From a bacterium (GTDB taxonomy: Bacteria; Elusimicrobiota; Elusimicrobia; UBA1565; UBA9628), in contig JAJZAK010000002.1 in NCBI GenBank assembly GCA_021799485.1, forward strand, positions 62,001 to 126,000: DNA of 64,000 nt. Reading direction: 5' to 3'. The translations under genes and the position numbers were made by a program. This document shows positions 29,294 to 38,203 of this stretch, in pieces. The notes beneath the pieces were generated by a model. It was given only the letters and a program-made list of their open reading frames with translations, did no database searches and was not told the origin of the DNA. The number at the start of each line of letters is the position of its first letter. Within the stretch, counting starts at the first letter, position 1.

Positions 29294-31169
29294 GAGCGCC
29301 TCCGTTATTAAGAATATCCTCGACCGCCTCCTCCACATCGGCGGCCTTGAGCGGCTGGCCGCGCACGCAGTTAAAGCCCTTGGCATCGACGAGGTAGCGC
29401 GAGCGTATCATTTTGACAAGCTGGCCCAGATTGATCTCGGGGACGAGGACGCGCTCGAAACATCCCAGGATTTCGCCTAGGTCGGGCGGAAGAGGATTAA
29501 GATAGCGCAGATGCAGGCTCGAAACGGACAGGCCTTGGGCCTGGCAGCGCCGCACGGCTTGGGTGATGGAGCCGTAAGTGCTGCCCCAGCCGACGACCAG
29601 AAGCTTGCCGGAAGAAGGGCCCTGAATCTGGGATTTAGGGATCTCCCGGGCGACCTGGGCGACCTTGGCGGCGCGCAGCCGCGTCATGCGCTCGTGATTG
29701 TCGGGGTCGTAGCTGACGTTCCCCGTGACGTCCGCCTTCTCGATCCCGCCGATGCGATGTTCGTAGCCGGCATTCCCCGGAGAGACCCAGGGCCGGGCCA
29801 GTGTCTCGGAGTCGCGCGCGTAGGGCTTGAAGCGGTCCGCGGACGGGATCGGCGGACGGCTGAAGCGCGGCAGCTCTCCCATCCCCGGAATGCGCCAGGG
29901 CTCGGAGCCGTTGGCCAGATAGCCGTCGGAAAGGAGAACGACCGGGGTCATATATTTAACCGCGATGCGGAATGCCTCAAGAACCATGCCGAAGCAGTCG
30001 GCGGGAGTCGCGGACGCCAGGACCGGCACCGGACACTCGCCGTGCCGGCCGTAGAGGGCCTGCAGCAGATCCGCCTGTTCGGTCTTGGTCGGCATTCCCG
30101 TCGAGGGGCCGCTGCGCTGGACGTCGAGGATCACGAGCGGAAGCTCGAGCATGACCGCGTAGCCGATCGCCTCGGACTTCAGGGCGAGCCCGGGGCCGCT
30201 CGTCCCCGTCGCGCCGAGCTTGCCTCCGAAGGAAGCGCCGATCGCGGAGCCGATCGCGGCGATCTCGTCTTCGGCCTGGAAGGTGCGGACGCCGAAATTC
30301 TTATGTTTGGAGAGTTCATGGAGCACGTCCGAGGCCGGGGTGATGGGGTAGGAGCCGTACCAAAGCTCGATCCCCGACAGGACGGATGCCGCGACCATGC
30401 CCAAGGCGGCGGCCTCGTTTCCCGTGATGTTGCGATAAATTCCTGGAGAGAGCGCCGCCTTCTTGACCGTGTAATGGGCGTTGAAAATCTCGGTTGTCTC
30501 GGCGTAGGCGTTGCCGGCCTTGAGAGCCCGCTGGTTCGCCTCGACCAGGACGGCGGACTTCTTGAATTTCTCCGCGATCCAACGCAGGGTGGGATCAAGC
30601 GGACGATCAAAGAGCCAGTACATCATCCCCAGGGCGAAGAAATTCTTCGAGCGCTCGGCCTGAACCTTGGTGAGATCGAGGCCCTGCAAGGCCAGACCCG
30701 TAAGCCTGGAAAGCTCCACCCGGAGCACGCGGTATCCGGAAAGCGACCCATCCTTGAGCGGATCCGCGGCGCAAGCCGCCTTCGCGAGATTCTGGGGGGT
30801 GAAGGAATCCGTGTTGACGATGAGAAAACCGCCCGGCTTCAAATCCTTGAGATTCCCCTTGAGGGCGGCGGGGTTCATGGCGACCAGGACATCCGGGGCG
30901 TCGCCGGGGGTCAGGATGTCGCCGCCTCCAAAGTGGATCTGGAAGCCGCTGATGCCGGGAAGCGTGCCTGCCGGCGCCCGGATCTCGGCGGGATAGTCGG
31001 GGAGGGTCGAGAGGTCGTTTCCGGCGATCGCCGTCGTACGGGTGAACTGCATGCCGGTGAGCTGGATGCCGTCGCCGGAATCCCCGGCGAATCGAATCGT
31101 GGCTTCCTCGATCTCCTGGAGCTTGTCGGGTTTCTTGGAGGACTCGGGCATCTTGGTCGCGTCGGACAT
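29286..31169 (-). CDS. korA: 2-oxoacid (2-oxoglutarate):ferredoxin oxidoreductase alpha subunit (gamma-alpha fusion)
   Basis: RFAGDSGDGIQLTGMQF (gamma domain) then YGSYPITPASDVLHELSKH...FQAEDEIAAIGSAIGASFGG. Confidence 0.9.
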   Translation of the reverse strand: MSDATKMPESSKKPDKLQEIEEATIRFAGDSGDGIQLTGMQFTRTTAIAGNDLSTLPDYPAEIRAPAGTLPGISGFQIHFGGGDILTPGDAPDVLVAMNPAALKGNLKDLKPGGFLIVNTDSFTPQNLAKAACAADPLKDGSLSGYRVLRVELSRLTGLALQGLDLTKVQAERSKNFFALGMMYWLFDRPLDPTLRWIAEKFKKSAVLVEANQRALKAGNAYAETTEIFNAHYTVKKAALSPGIYRNITGNEAAALGMVAASVLSGIELWYGSYPITPASDVLHELSKHKNFGVRTFQAEDEIAAIGSAIGASFGGKLGATGTSGPGLALKSEAIGYAVMLELPLVILDVQRSGPSTGMPTKTEQADLLQALYGRHGECPVPVLASATPADCFGMVLEAFRIAVKYMTPVVLLSDGYLANGSEPWRIPGMGELPRFSRPPIPSADRFKPYARDSETLARPWVSPGNAGYEHRIGGIEKADVTGNVSYDPDNHERMTRLRAAKVAQVAREIPKSQIQGPSSGKLLVVGWGSTYGSITQAVRRCQAQGLSVSSLHLRYLNPLPPDLGEILGCFERVLVPEINLGQLVKMIRSRYLVDAKGFNCVRGQPLKAADVEEAVEDILNNGGARG

Positions 31170-31630
31170 TACGCTCCCTCCACGTGCTCGGTGACCCTGG
31201 TGTCTGGAGGACGGTTGACGACCGCCGCCGGGAAGTGGTCGGCCAGATAAGCGATCAGTCCGGAAACCGTCAGCAAGGCCGCCGGTCGTCCCGCCTTGTC
31301 GACGAGCGGGAGATTGCGCACGCCGTGCTCCTGCATGATCTCCACCGCCCGGCCAATCGGATCGTCGAGACGGACCGTGATGGGCTTGGCGGTCATAAAC
31401 TCGGCGACGGGCCGGGAAAGCTTGGCCGTCGCCGCCACCTTCATCAGATAATCCCTTTCCGTGAAGATTCCCACGAGCTTTTTCCCCTTGACGACAAGGG
31501 CGCAGTGGACATGCCCCTGGCGCATGCCCTTGAGGACATCAGCGAGGGAGGACTTGTCTTCGACGCAGAGAAGCTTGTGCTGAGCCGCCGCCGCGACCTT
31601 CTCGCTGAGGGCCTCGGTTTTAATCGACAT
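31169..31630 (-). CDS. CBS-domain pair protein
   Basis: VKGKKLVGIFTERDYLMKV, MTAKPITVRLDDPIGRAVEIMQEHGVRNLPLVD; start MSIKTEAL at 31630. Confidence 0.85.
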   Translation of the reverse strand: MSIKTEALSEKVAAAAQHKLLCVEDKSSLADVLKGMRQGHVHCALVVKGKKLVGIFTERDYLMKVAATAKLSRPVAEFMTAKPITVRLDDPIGRAVEIMQEHGVRNLPLVDKAGRPAALLTVSGLIAYLADHFPAAVVNRPPDTRVTEHVEGA

Positions 31631-31646
31631 GGCGGGGATGTAAATC

Positions 31647-31676
31647 ACTATACAACTCCTGCGAGGCGGCCTTCAA
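31647..31676 (-). promoter_or_regulatory. Predicted sigma70-type promoter of CBS-kor-gltA-suc cluster
   Basis: Minus strand TTGAAG (31676-31671), 18-bp spacer, TATAGT (31652-31647). Confidence 0.5.
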
Positions 31677-31685
31677 GGGAACGCA

Positions 31686-31742
31686 TCAACTCACGTAAGA
31701 TGTCCCCGAACATGAGCCCGTCAACTCACCTAAGATGTCCCC
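31686..31742. repeat. Two tandem copies (35-bp period) of the IS end motif TCAACTCACSTAAGATGTCCCC at the left end
   Basis: 31686-31707 and 31721-31742 differ at one position. Confidence 0.85.
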
Positions 31743-31781
31743 CAACGGCGCGATATAGCGCTGTTTTGGGGGACATGAGAG

Positions 31782-33065
31782 ATGAGTCCATCGGCGAGGA
31801 GGGAGTACGTGAGTCGAATGCAGGTGTTGTATCGGCAAGCAAGAAGACGCCGCGAGAAGGGACGGCTTCTCAACCAAGTCTGCGAGACGCTGGGGCGCAG
31901 CCGGAGACAAGCCAAACGTCTCATGCGGCATCCGGCGTGGCCGGAGCGGCCGTTTCGCCGCCGGGAGCCGGTCTATCCCGAGCGGTTGGTGCGTATTCTC
32001 GAATCGGTGTGGGAAGCGACGCAGCGGGCCTGGTCGGTGAGGCTCAAAGCAGCCCTGCCCTTGTGGATGCCGTGGATCAAGAAGCGCTGGGCGCTCAGCA
32101 CGGAGGAGGAGCGTTTGCTCCTGGCGATGAGCCCGGCCACGATCGACCGGAGGCTGGCGGCCCATCGCAACGCCGTTCGGCGCCGCGTCTATGGCAGGAC
32201 CAAGCCGGGACATTGGCTGATGCGCACGATCCCGATACAGACCGAATGGAACGTCCGGGAAGTCGGCTGGGTCGAGGCGGACACGGTCAGCCACGCCGGA
32301 GGCTCGGCGGCGGGAGTCTTCGCCTCGACCTTAAGCGAGGTCGAATTGTTCTCGGGCTGGGTGGAGCTGGAGGCGACCTTGGGCAAGGGAGCCCGGGACG
32401 TGGCCGCCGCGGCCGATCGCCTCAAGGCGGACATGCCATTCCAACAGAAGGGGATGGACACGGACTGCGGCGAGGAGTTCATCAACTACGCCATGGAGAC
32501 CTGGTGCCGGGACAACCATGTGAGGCGCTTGCGCAGCCGGCCCTACAAGAAGGACGACCAGGCCCATATCGAGCAGAAGAACGGCACGCATGTCCGGCGC
32601 CTCATCGGCTGGGATCGCTACGACACCCAGGAGGCGGTCGACGCCCTCAACGACCTCTACCGCAACGAATGGCGTCTCTTGACGAACCTCTTTCTGCCCT
32701 CGGTCAAGCTTCAGCGCAAGCTGCGGGTCGCCTCGCGGATCAAGCGGCTCTATCACGAGGCCCAGACGCCCCTGGATCGTCTCTGGGAGTCGGGGCAGGG
32801 ACATCGGGAGAAGCTCTTGGATCTGCGCCGCCGGAGGCTTCGTCTCGACCCCTTCGAGCTGGCCCGCGCCGTGGAGAGCAAGCTCCAGCGGATATGGAGC
32901 CTGGCTTCCCGCAGCCCCAGCGCGGCCGCGCCACGCGCCTCAACCAAACGATGGCCCTCACCTTCCGAGTATGCCCCGCCGCCCCTGTTTGTCCCGCATT
33001 CGAACTGCGACATCAAGAGGCTGCGGGCCATGCATTGGCGAGACCGCTGCTTGGGGACGAACTGA
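31782..33065 (+). CDS. IS transposase with integrase catalytic core
   Basis: WVEADTVSH ... MDTDCGEEFINYA ... HIEQKNGTHVRRLIGW (DDE triad); N-terminal HTH. Confidence 0.85.
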   Translation: MSPSARREYVSRMQVLYRQARRRREKGRLLNQVCETLGRSRRQAKRLMRHPAWPERPFRRREPVYPERLVRILESVWEATQRAWSVRLKAALPLWMPWIKKRWALSTEEERLLLAMSPATIDRRLAAHRNAVRRRVYGRTKPGHWLMRTIPIQTEWNVREVGWVEADTVSHAGGSAAGVFASTLSEVELFSGWVELEATLGKGARDVAAAADRLKADMPFQQKGMDTDCGEEFINYAMETWCRDNHVRRLRSRPYKKDDQAHIEQKNGTHVRRLIGWDRYDTQEAVDALNDLYRNEWRLLTNLFLPSVKLQRKLRVASRIKRLYHEAQTPLDRLWESGQGHREKLLDLRRRRLRLDPFELARAVESKLQRIWSLASRSPSAAAPRASTKRWPSPSEYAPPPLFVPHSNCDIKRLRAMHWRDRCLGTN

Positions 33066-33298
33066 GGACATGATCCACTTTGTCCACAGCCGTCAACAGA
33101 AAGAAAAAGTCGACAAAAAGAAAGAGAACGGCCGATGACGGCTATTTCGGGGACATTTTTAGATGAGTTGACACGGGGAAAGTCGCCGCCCGAATCCTCA
33201 AGCAAGGCTGCTCTTGCCAGGCTGTGATTGGAGAGGGTCAAAGAGGCGGGTTATCGTGCCCCACGCACCGCGCACGAACCACCACGATGGCCGACGAT

Positions 33299-33514
33299 CT
33301 AAGTGGCGTTCTCGACAATTGTCCACCAGCCGGCTTCCACGCGATGGCGCCGGCAGCTTTCGCAAACGTCAATCCGCCCGTCAGGCCCGGAATAGGATTC
33401 CACAGCCGCCGTCGGCCCGCCCACCGTATCGGAGCAAACGCCGAAGACGCGCTCCTTGCACTTGCCCTCAACCTTCTCCTTCATTCCGACCAACGTCTTC
33501 TTTTTGAGTTGCAT
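33299..33514 (-). CDS. Small cysteine-containing hypothetical protein
   Basis: 71 aa, MQLKKKTLVGMKEKVEGKCKERVFGVC...CESC; AGGAGG-type SD upstream (GAGGAGGCGCAACCAAATG). Confidence 0.5.
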   Translation of the reverse strand: MQLKKKTLVGMKEKVEGKCKERVFGVCSDTVGGPTAAVESYSGPDGRIDVCESCRRHRVEAGWWTIVENAT

Positions 33515-33653
33515 TTGGTTGCGCCTCCTCTACTACTTATACTGATTTATACAGTTGAAACGCGTAGTTTTGAGTGGAGACGATTCCCTATATTCCTAAT
33601 TCATGATTCACGAATTGCGAATCTCAATTCCTTCTCAAGAACAGCGAAAGGGC

Positions 33654-33719
33654 CTGCTAATTACAAATTAGTAGGCTTACCTACTAATTTGTTGACACGG
33701 CGGGACCTCCTGCTACAAT
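33654..33719 (+). promoter_or_regulatory. Palindromic operator overlapping a strong promoter upstream of the ATPase gene
   Basis: Perfect 13-bp arms ACAAATTAGTAGG-CTTA-CCTACTAATTTGT (33663-33692), additional half-site CTGCTAATT at 33654; TTGACA 33692-33697, 16-bp spacer, TACAAT 33714-33719. Confidence 0.75.
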
Positions 33720-33725
33720 AAGCCC

Positions 33726-34937
33726 ATGAAGCTCTATTTAAGGCCGATGACCCGGCAGCTCCTGGAGCGCCTCCGCGAGCCCCAGCGGCTCCTGCAAATC
33801 CTGGTCGGCCCGCGGCAGGTGGGGAAGACAACGGCAATCGCCCAAGCGGCTCAACTGCTGCGCCGCGCGGGCTTCTCCATCGTCTCGGCCAACGCCGACG
33901 CGCTGGCCTCTCCTCCCCGGGCCTGGATCGCCGAGCACTGGCGCAAGGCCGCCGCCCTGGCGAAATCGGGCAAGCCCGCCCTGCTCGCCTTCGACGAGCT
34001 TCAAAAAATCCCCGGCTGGAGCGAGATCGTCAAGAAAGAGTTCGACGCCGGCCAGCGGCTGCGCCCCTCGCAAAGGCCCCGCGTCGTGATCTCGGGCTCC
34101 TCGGCGCTGATGGTGGAGAAAGGGCTCACGGAAAGCCTCGCCGGCCGCTTCGAGCTCATACGCTTTCCCCATTGGGGCCTGGCCGAGGAATCCGGCGCCT
34201 TCCGCGTCGGGCTTGACCGCCACGTCGCCTTCGGCGGCTATCCCAGGCTGCGCGAGTTCGCCCCGGACGGCGAGCGCTTCCTCGAATACGTGCGCGACTC
34301 CATTATCGAGCCCGTGATCGGCAAGGACATCCTCCTCCTGCACCCCGTGGACAAGCCGGTCCTTCTTGGGCGGCTCTTCGAGTTCGCCTGCCATCATCCC
34401 GCGGAGATCGTGTCCCTCCAGAAGATGCTCGGCCAATTGACCGAGCAAGGCAACGTCACGACGATCGCGAACTACCTCGACCTGCTCTCCAAGGCCTTCC
34501 TGATCTCCCCTCTCCAGAAATACAGCCCGGAGATCCTGCGCGTGCGCTCGTCGAGCCCGAAATTGATCGTCCTCGCGCAGGCGCTGATCGCCGCGGTCCA
34601 AGGCCGCACGGCCGCGGACCTCACCAAGGACCGCGAGCGTTACGGGCGCTGGGCCAAGAACGCGGTCGGCGCGCACCTCCTAAGATCCGGGTTTGAAGTC
34701 TTCTATTGGCGCGACCGCGACGAGGAAATAGACTTCATCGCGCGGCGCCGCGGGACCGTCTGCGCCATCGAGGTCACGGTCTCCGCCAAAAAGCGCGGCG
34801 CCGCCCCGCTTCGGCGCTTGGCGACGCGGCTTGGCATCTCAAAGACCCTCGTCGTCGGCCCGGGCGGCGTCGACCTGGGCGATTTCCTCAAGACGGACCC
34901 CGCCTCCCGGATGAACGATGCGAATCAAAAGCGGTGA
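33726..34937 (+). CDS. AAA-type ATP-binding protein with DUF4143-like C-terminal domain
   Basis: LVGPRQVGKTTAI Walker A, LLAFDELQKIPGW Walker B, ISGSSALMVEKGLTESLAGRFE, C-terminal EVFYWRDRDEEIDFIARR. Confidence 0.8.
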   Translation: MKLYLRPMTRQLLERLREPQRLLQILVGPRQVGKTTAIAQAAQLLRRAGFSIVSANADALASPPRAWIAEHWRKAAALAKSGKPALLAFDELQKIPGWSEIVKKEFDAGQRLRPSQRPRVVISGSSALMVEKGLTESLAGRFELIRFPHWGLAEESGAFRVGLDRHVAFGGYPRLREFAPDGERFLEYVRDSIIEPVIGKDILLLHPVDKPVLLGRLFEFACHHPAEIVSLQKMLGQLTEQGNVTTIANYLDLLSKAFLISPLQKYSPEILRVRSSSPKLIVLAQALIAAVQGRTAADLTKDRERYGRWAKNAVGAHLLRSGFEVFYWRDRDEEIDFIARRRGTVCAIEVTVSAKKRGAAPLRRLATRLGISKTLVVGPGGVDLGDFLKTDPASRMNDANQKR

Positions 34938-35364
34938 CGGGGCCGCTCAAAAGCGGCACAGGGTCGCCGGAAACCCAAACAAGCGGCGCTTTCGAGGCTC
35001 AGACCGACCGGACATTATGAAGGTCAGGGTCAAAATTTAAGAACGGCCAACGGGACCTCGTCCTGAAACACCCGCTCAGCCGGAGAAAATGAAAATCGCC
35101 ACCCCGGGCGGGGGTGGCGGCATTGACCACAGAGAACATTGCGGGGGCAAGAGATACGGGCATCAATATTCGCATCTGCCCGAACTGACGCTCGATCTCT
35201 CGACCAAGGGCAAAGGCCGCTGGCCCTTCGGCTGGGAGGTCCTGCGCGAGCTCAAGTATCCGGCCGACTATCCCTTTCCGCCCAAGCCGCCCCCGGCCGG
35301 CCCCTGCGGCTGGGGCGGGGCCCGGTATTGACCTGGCTCGTCTGAGGTGGGCGGCGCTGCTTAG

Positions 35365-36411
35365 TCAGCGGCTTGCGTTCACCTGGCGCTCGATTTCGGC
35401 AATCACGGCCAGGATATCGTCTAGCGACGGCGGAGTTCCGAAGATCATTTCCCGCATCTTCGCGTAGTCCTCCTCCAGTTCCTTCTTGCGGGACGGCGGC
35501 GGAACGAGCCTGAGGCTGCCTGGAACCGCTTCATCATACTTCGCGGCCGCGGCTCGGAAGAAGACTGTCTTATGTTCCACGACGCTCTTGAGCAGCCCCA
35601 GGTCGCCGAGAGCCTTCTTCCCGACGCCTTTCTCGTAGAGCTTCATGACGTCGTAGTAATGCCTGGATTGGCGCGGCAGGAGGGGCTTCCCTGAAGGTCG
35701 ATGGTAGCAGACGTGCAGAATCGTGGCCTTCTCCCAGAATGTCCGTTCGGGAGAGAGGGCTTTCACTTCGCAGGAGGGATTCTTAAACGGCTTCGGAACG
35801 GCTTGCGCGGCGTAGGAAGTGACCGTCGCCTGCTGTGCGGGCCATTGATCTCCCCGCGCGCCAAGCTCGAGCCGGACCACGGGCAGTTGATATCTGGCCA
35901 TGGATTCGTCTCGTTCGCCGACCCCGGCGGGGTAGTGGAACAATAAGGTCTGCGCGTCAGGATCGTCCTGGGCGAGTTCGAGTCGCCAGGTCTTCTGCGA
36001 CTGGGCCGTCCCAAGGGCTGCGGCAAAGGCGCTCCGGAGTTTAGGCAAGTACCGATCCCGGATCATCTCCCTACAGGCATCGGATAGCCCTTCCAGACGT
36101 TTCGATTCCTGCTGCCTGCTCCGAGCCTTCGAGGGATCGTTGTCGCCTCCGAATCCCAGTGCGCTCCGGTCGAAGGAAAGATCGACATCTTCCGAAAATC
36201 GGTCGATGGCCTCGTAGACCTTGGAGAGGCTCGTTCCTCCCTTGAAAACAAGCCCCGCGGGAGAATTTTCCAGGTTGAAGATGCGTTTGAGCGTCCAGCA
36301 GACCCAAAAATCCTTCTCTACCAGGGATGGGCGCATGTCCCTGCGCTTGGCGGATGCGGTGCCGAAGAGCTCGGAGCGGTCGCTCGCGGGAAGACGCGCT
36401 ATGTCATCCAT
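35365..36411 (-). CDS. AbiEii-like nucleotidyltransferase toxin
   Basis: VFKGGTSLSKVYEAIDRFSEDVDLSFD nucleotidyltransferase motif; overlaps the antitoxin gene. Confidence 0.85.
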   Translation of the reverse strand: MDDIARLPASDRSELFGTASAKRRDMRPSLVEKDFWVCWTLKRIFNLENSPAGLVFKGGTSLSKVYEAIDRFSEDVDLSFDRSALGFGGDNDPSKARSRQQESKRLEGLSDACREMIRDRYLPKLRSAFAAALGTAQSQKTWRLELAQDDPDAQTLLFHYPAGVGERDESMARYQLPVVRLELGARGDQWPAQQATVTSYAAQAVPKPFKNPSCEVKALSPERTFWEKATILHVCYHRPSGKPLLPRQSRHYYDVMKLYEKGVGKKALGDLGLLKSVVEHKTVFFRAAAAKYDEAVPGSLRLVPPPSRKKELEEDYAKMREMIFGTPPSLDDILAVIAEIERQVNASR

Positions 36412-37006
36412 TGCAGACCTTGCGTACCGCATCGGCGATCCAGCCGGTGACGTACCACAAGTCCTTGAGGAGCTTGCGTTTGTCCTCAGCTGGAAGCCTC
36501 TTACGCAAATGCGCCACGGTATCCTCCCGTATGGAGTCTTTGCCCATATGGTGAAGCGCTTGGAAGACCATGGCGCTTGTCGGACTGCCTAGGGGAAGGT
36601 CCCTGGGTGAGACGTGCTTCATGGTGAACACGCTGCCGCCCACGCGGATGTTCCTGGACTTGCCGTCAGTGAGGTAAACCGGTTTCGCGGGAACCTGGGT
36701 TGAGAGGCCGAGCCAGTTCGCAGCCACCGCGCCGGACGGGACGACGCGGCTGCCGGTCTTCCTGGCGATGGCCTGGGCGACTGCATCCATGTCCGGGGAG
36801 ACTTCGATACCCAAAGTTGGGTTCAGCTTGGGGATATGATACAGCCCCTGGCCGAGACGCTTGACGGCCTTGTGCGCGGCCAGCCGTGATAAGGCTTGGT
36901 CGACCGCCGCGCGAGAGCCAAGGTCGAGGAAATCCTTGCTGGCGTGGACCTTCCCCGCGCCAAGCCTGCGCATGCGGGCCAAGACCTTCTTCTGGATGGA
37001 ATCCAT
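36404..37006 (-). CDS. AbiEi-like (DUF6088-type) antitoxin
   Basis: N-terminal winged-HTH-like region ASKDFLDLGSRAAVDQALSRLAAHKAVKRLGQGLYHIPK; gene pair with AbiEii-like toxin. Confidence 0.78.
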   Translation of the reverse strand: MDSIQKKVLARMRRLGAGKVHASKDFLDLGSRAAVDQALSRLAAHKAVKRLGQGLYHIPKLNPTLGIEVSPDMDAVAQAIARKTGSRVVPSGAVAANWLGLSTQVPAKPVYLTDGKSRNIRVGGSVFTMKHVSPRDLPLGSPTSAMVFQALHHMGKDSIREDTVAHLRKRLPAEDKRKLLKDLWYVTGWIADAVRKVCNG

Positions 37007-37017
37007 GGCGTTTATTG

Positions 37018-37046
37018 TGTCAGAAAAGGATATACTATTTCTGACA
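37018..37046 (-). promoter_or_regulatory. Inverted repeat TGTCAGAAA-N11-TTTCTGACA in the promoter region of the AbiE-type pair
   Basis: Perfect 9-bp arms located 12 bp upstream of antitoxin start codon (37006). Confidence 0.7.
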
Positions 37047-37142
37047 AAAAATCAAGGGTTGAGAAGCAAAAATGGCACAGTAGTTTGGCACAGCTTGGCA
37101 CAGTATCGCCTTACTGCAAGCGTAGAATTGCATCCTCCAAGG

Positions 37143-38101
37143 TCACCACAGATGGAGCGCAGCTGGTAGCGCCGGAGGAGTTGCCACGCCGCAGCACCGC
37201 TTGTATTTTTTCCCGCTTCCGCAGGGGCAGAGATCGTTCCGGCCGACCTTGGCAATCATATCGGCTTTGTTGAGGCTGCGGTCTGCAACTTGGACTGCGG
37301 TAAAACTGGTGCCGGCACAGCCAATACCACACGCACTCGATGCGGTCGTTCCTTGGTCCGCCCGGTTTCCGGGATGATGGCGAAATCGACGGCTGGCATG
37401 ATGCCCACGGTTTTCATGCTGACGACGAGCAGGTCCTCGCAGAACGTGAGCATGTTCTCCACGTACGTCGTCATGTCGTGGGCTATTCCAGTGCGCGGTT
37501 GATCATTGCGCTTCCAGGACGGGACGTAGAAGTTTCTGGTCGCCTCATCGAACTCGAAGTTATGGACGTGCAGGTGTCCTGATCTGCCGTCCGGGTGCTC
37601 AGCGGCGTTACGTTTATATATAAGCTCGCGAATCCATTCTTCCTGGTCCGCCTTGATCAACTGGGCAAGATGATGGTCCTGACCAAAGCGCTTGCCGCAC
37701 CATTTGATAATGTCGTCGTACCTAGGCCCGTTGAACTCCTTGTCGAAGAATATTTTGAACAAGCCAGCCGCGTCGCGCAGTACGTCATTCGCATTGGTGA
37801 GGAACTGTTCGACGTCGCGCTCTAAATCAAGCACATGCAAAACCGTGATGGCGTGGGGCTGGGTCTCAAATCCCTTGGCTTTCACCTCGGCGACGACAGC
37901 GTCCACGGCGGCCGTCAAACGCTTTGCAATGACATCGCAGGTGACGAGGCGGGGATAGAGTTTGCCGAAGTGCTCGACAACCTGGTCCTTCCGCTCCTTG
38001 GGTATCGTGCAGAAACCAAGCAGCTCGCTCGACTAAAGAATGAGCCGCGTCATGATCTCGTACGATTCCGGGCCGCCTATTTTCTTGATCTGAAACATCA
38101 T
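37143..38101 (-). pseudogene. Interrupted gene: hypothetical protein with C-terminal SEC-C zinc-binding motif
   Basis: Continuous frame MMFQIKKIGGPESYEIMTRLIL*SSELLGFCTIPKERKDQVVEHFGKLYPRLVTCDVIAKRLTAAVDAV... with TAG at 38033-38035; SEC-C motif [21 protein letters not shown] is in a different frame (37143-37259) overlapping the stop. Confidence 0.65.
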
Positions 38102-38203
38102 TGTGGTCAATAAAGTGATCGCATCAATGTGGTGATTTTCGGATGAGAGCGACAATGCCTTTGAGTCCAGGGCGCTCCGGCAATTTCCGTCGCTGCCTGA
38201 TGC

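Larger units (their letters stand above)
31682..33175 (+). mobile_element. Insertion sequence, rve-type DDE transposase, about 1.49 kb
   Basis: Imperfect terminal inverted repeats: left CGCATCAACTCACGTAAGATGTCCCCGAA, right (revcomp) CGTGTCAACTCATCTAAAAATGTCCCCGAA; flanked by GGGAA at 31677-31681 and 33176-33180. Confidence 0.85.

Noticed and set aside
29511-31250. 579-aa plus-strand ORF
   Set aside because: Antisense to korA, which has clear family motifs; shadow ORF.
33214-33721. Overlapping plus-strand ORFs (97 and 165 aa)
   Set aside because: They cross the minus-strand small gene and the palindromic operator/promoter; coding potential unconvincing.
35139-35148. TTGCGGGGGC identical to part of the tRNA-fMet 3' end, possible left att site
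   Set aside because: Only 10 bp with no extension on either side; chance match is plausible in GC-rich DNA. A longer repeat would be needed.
35089-35331. 80-aa plus-strand ORF in the gap between ATPase and AbiE genes
   Set aside because: Low-complexity Gly/Pro-rich with no recognised motif or convincing SD; not listed as a gene.
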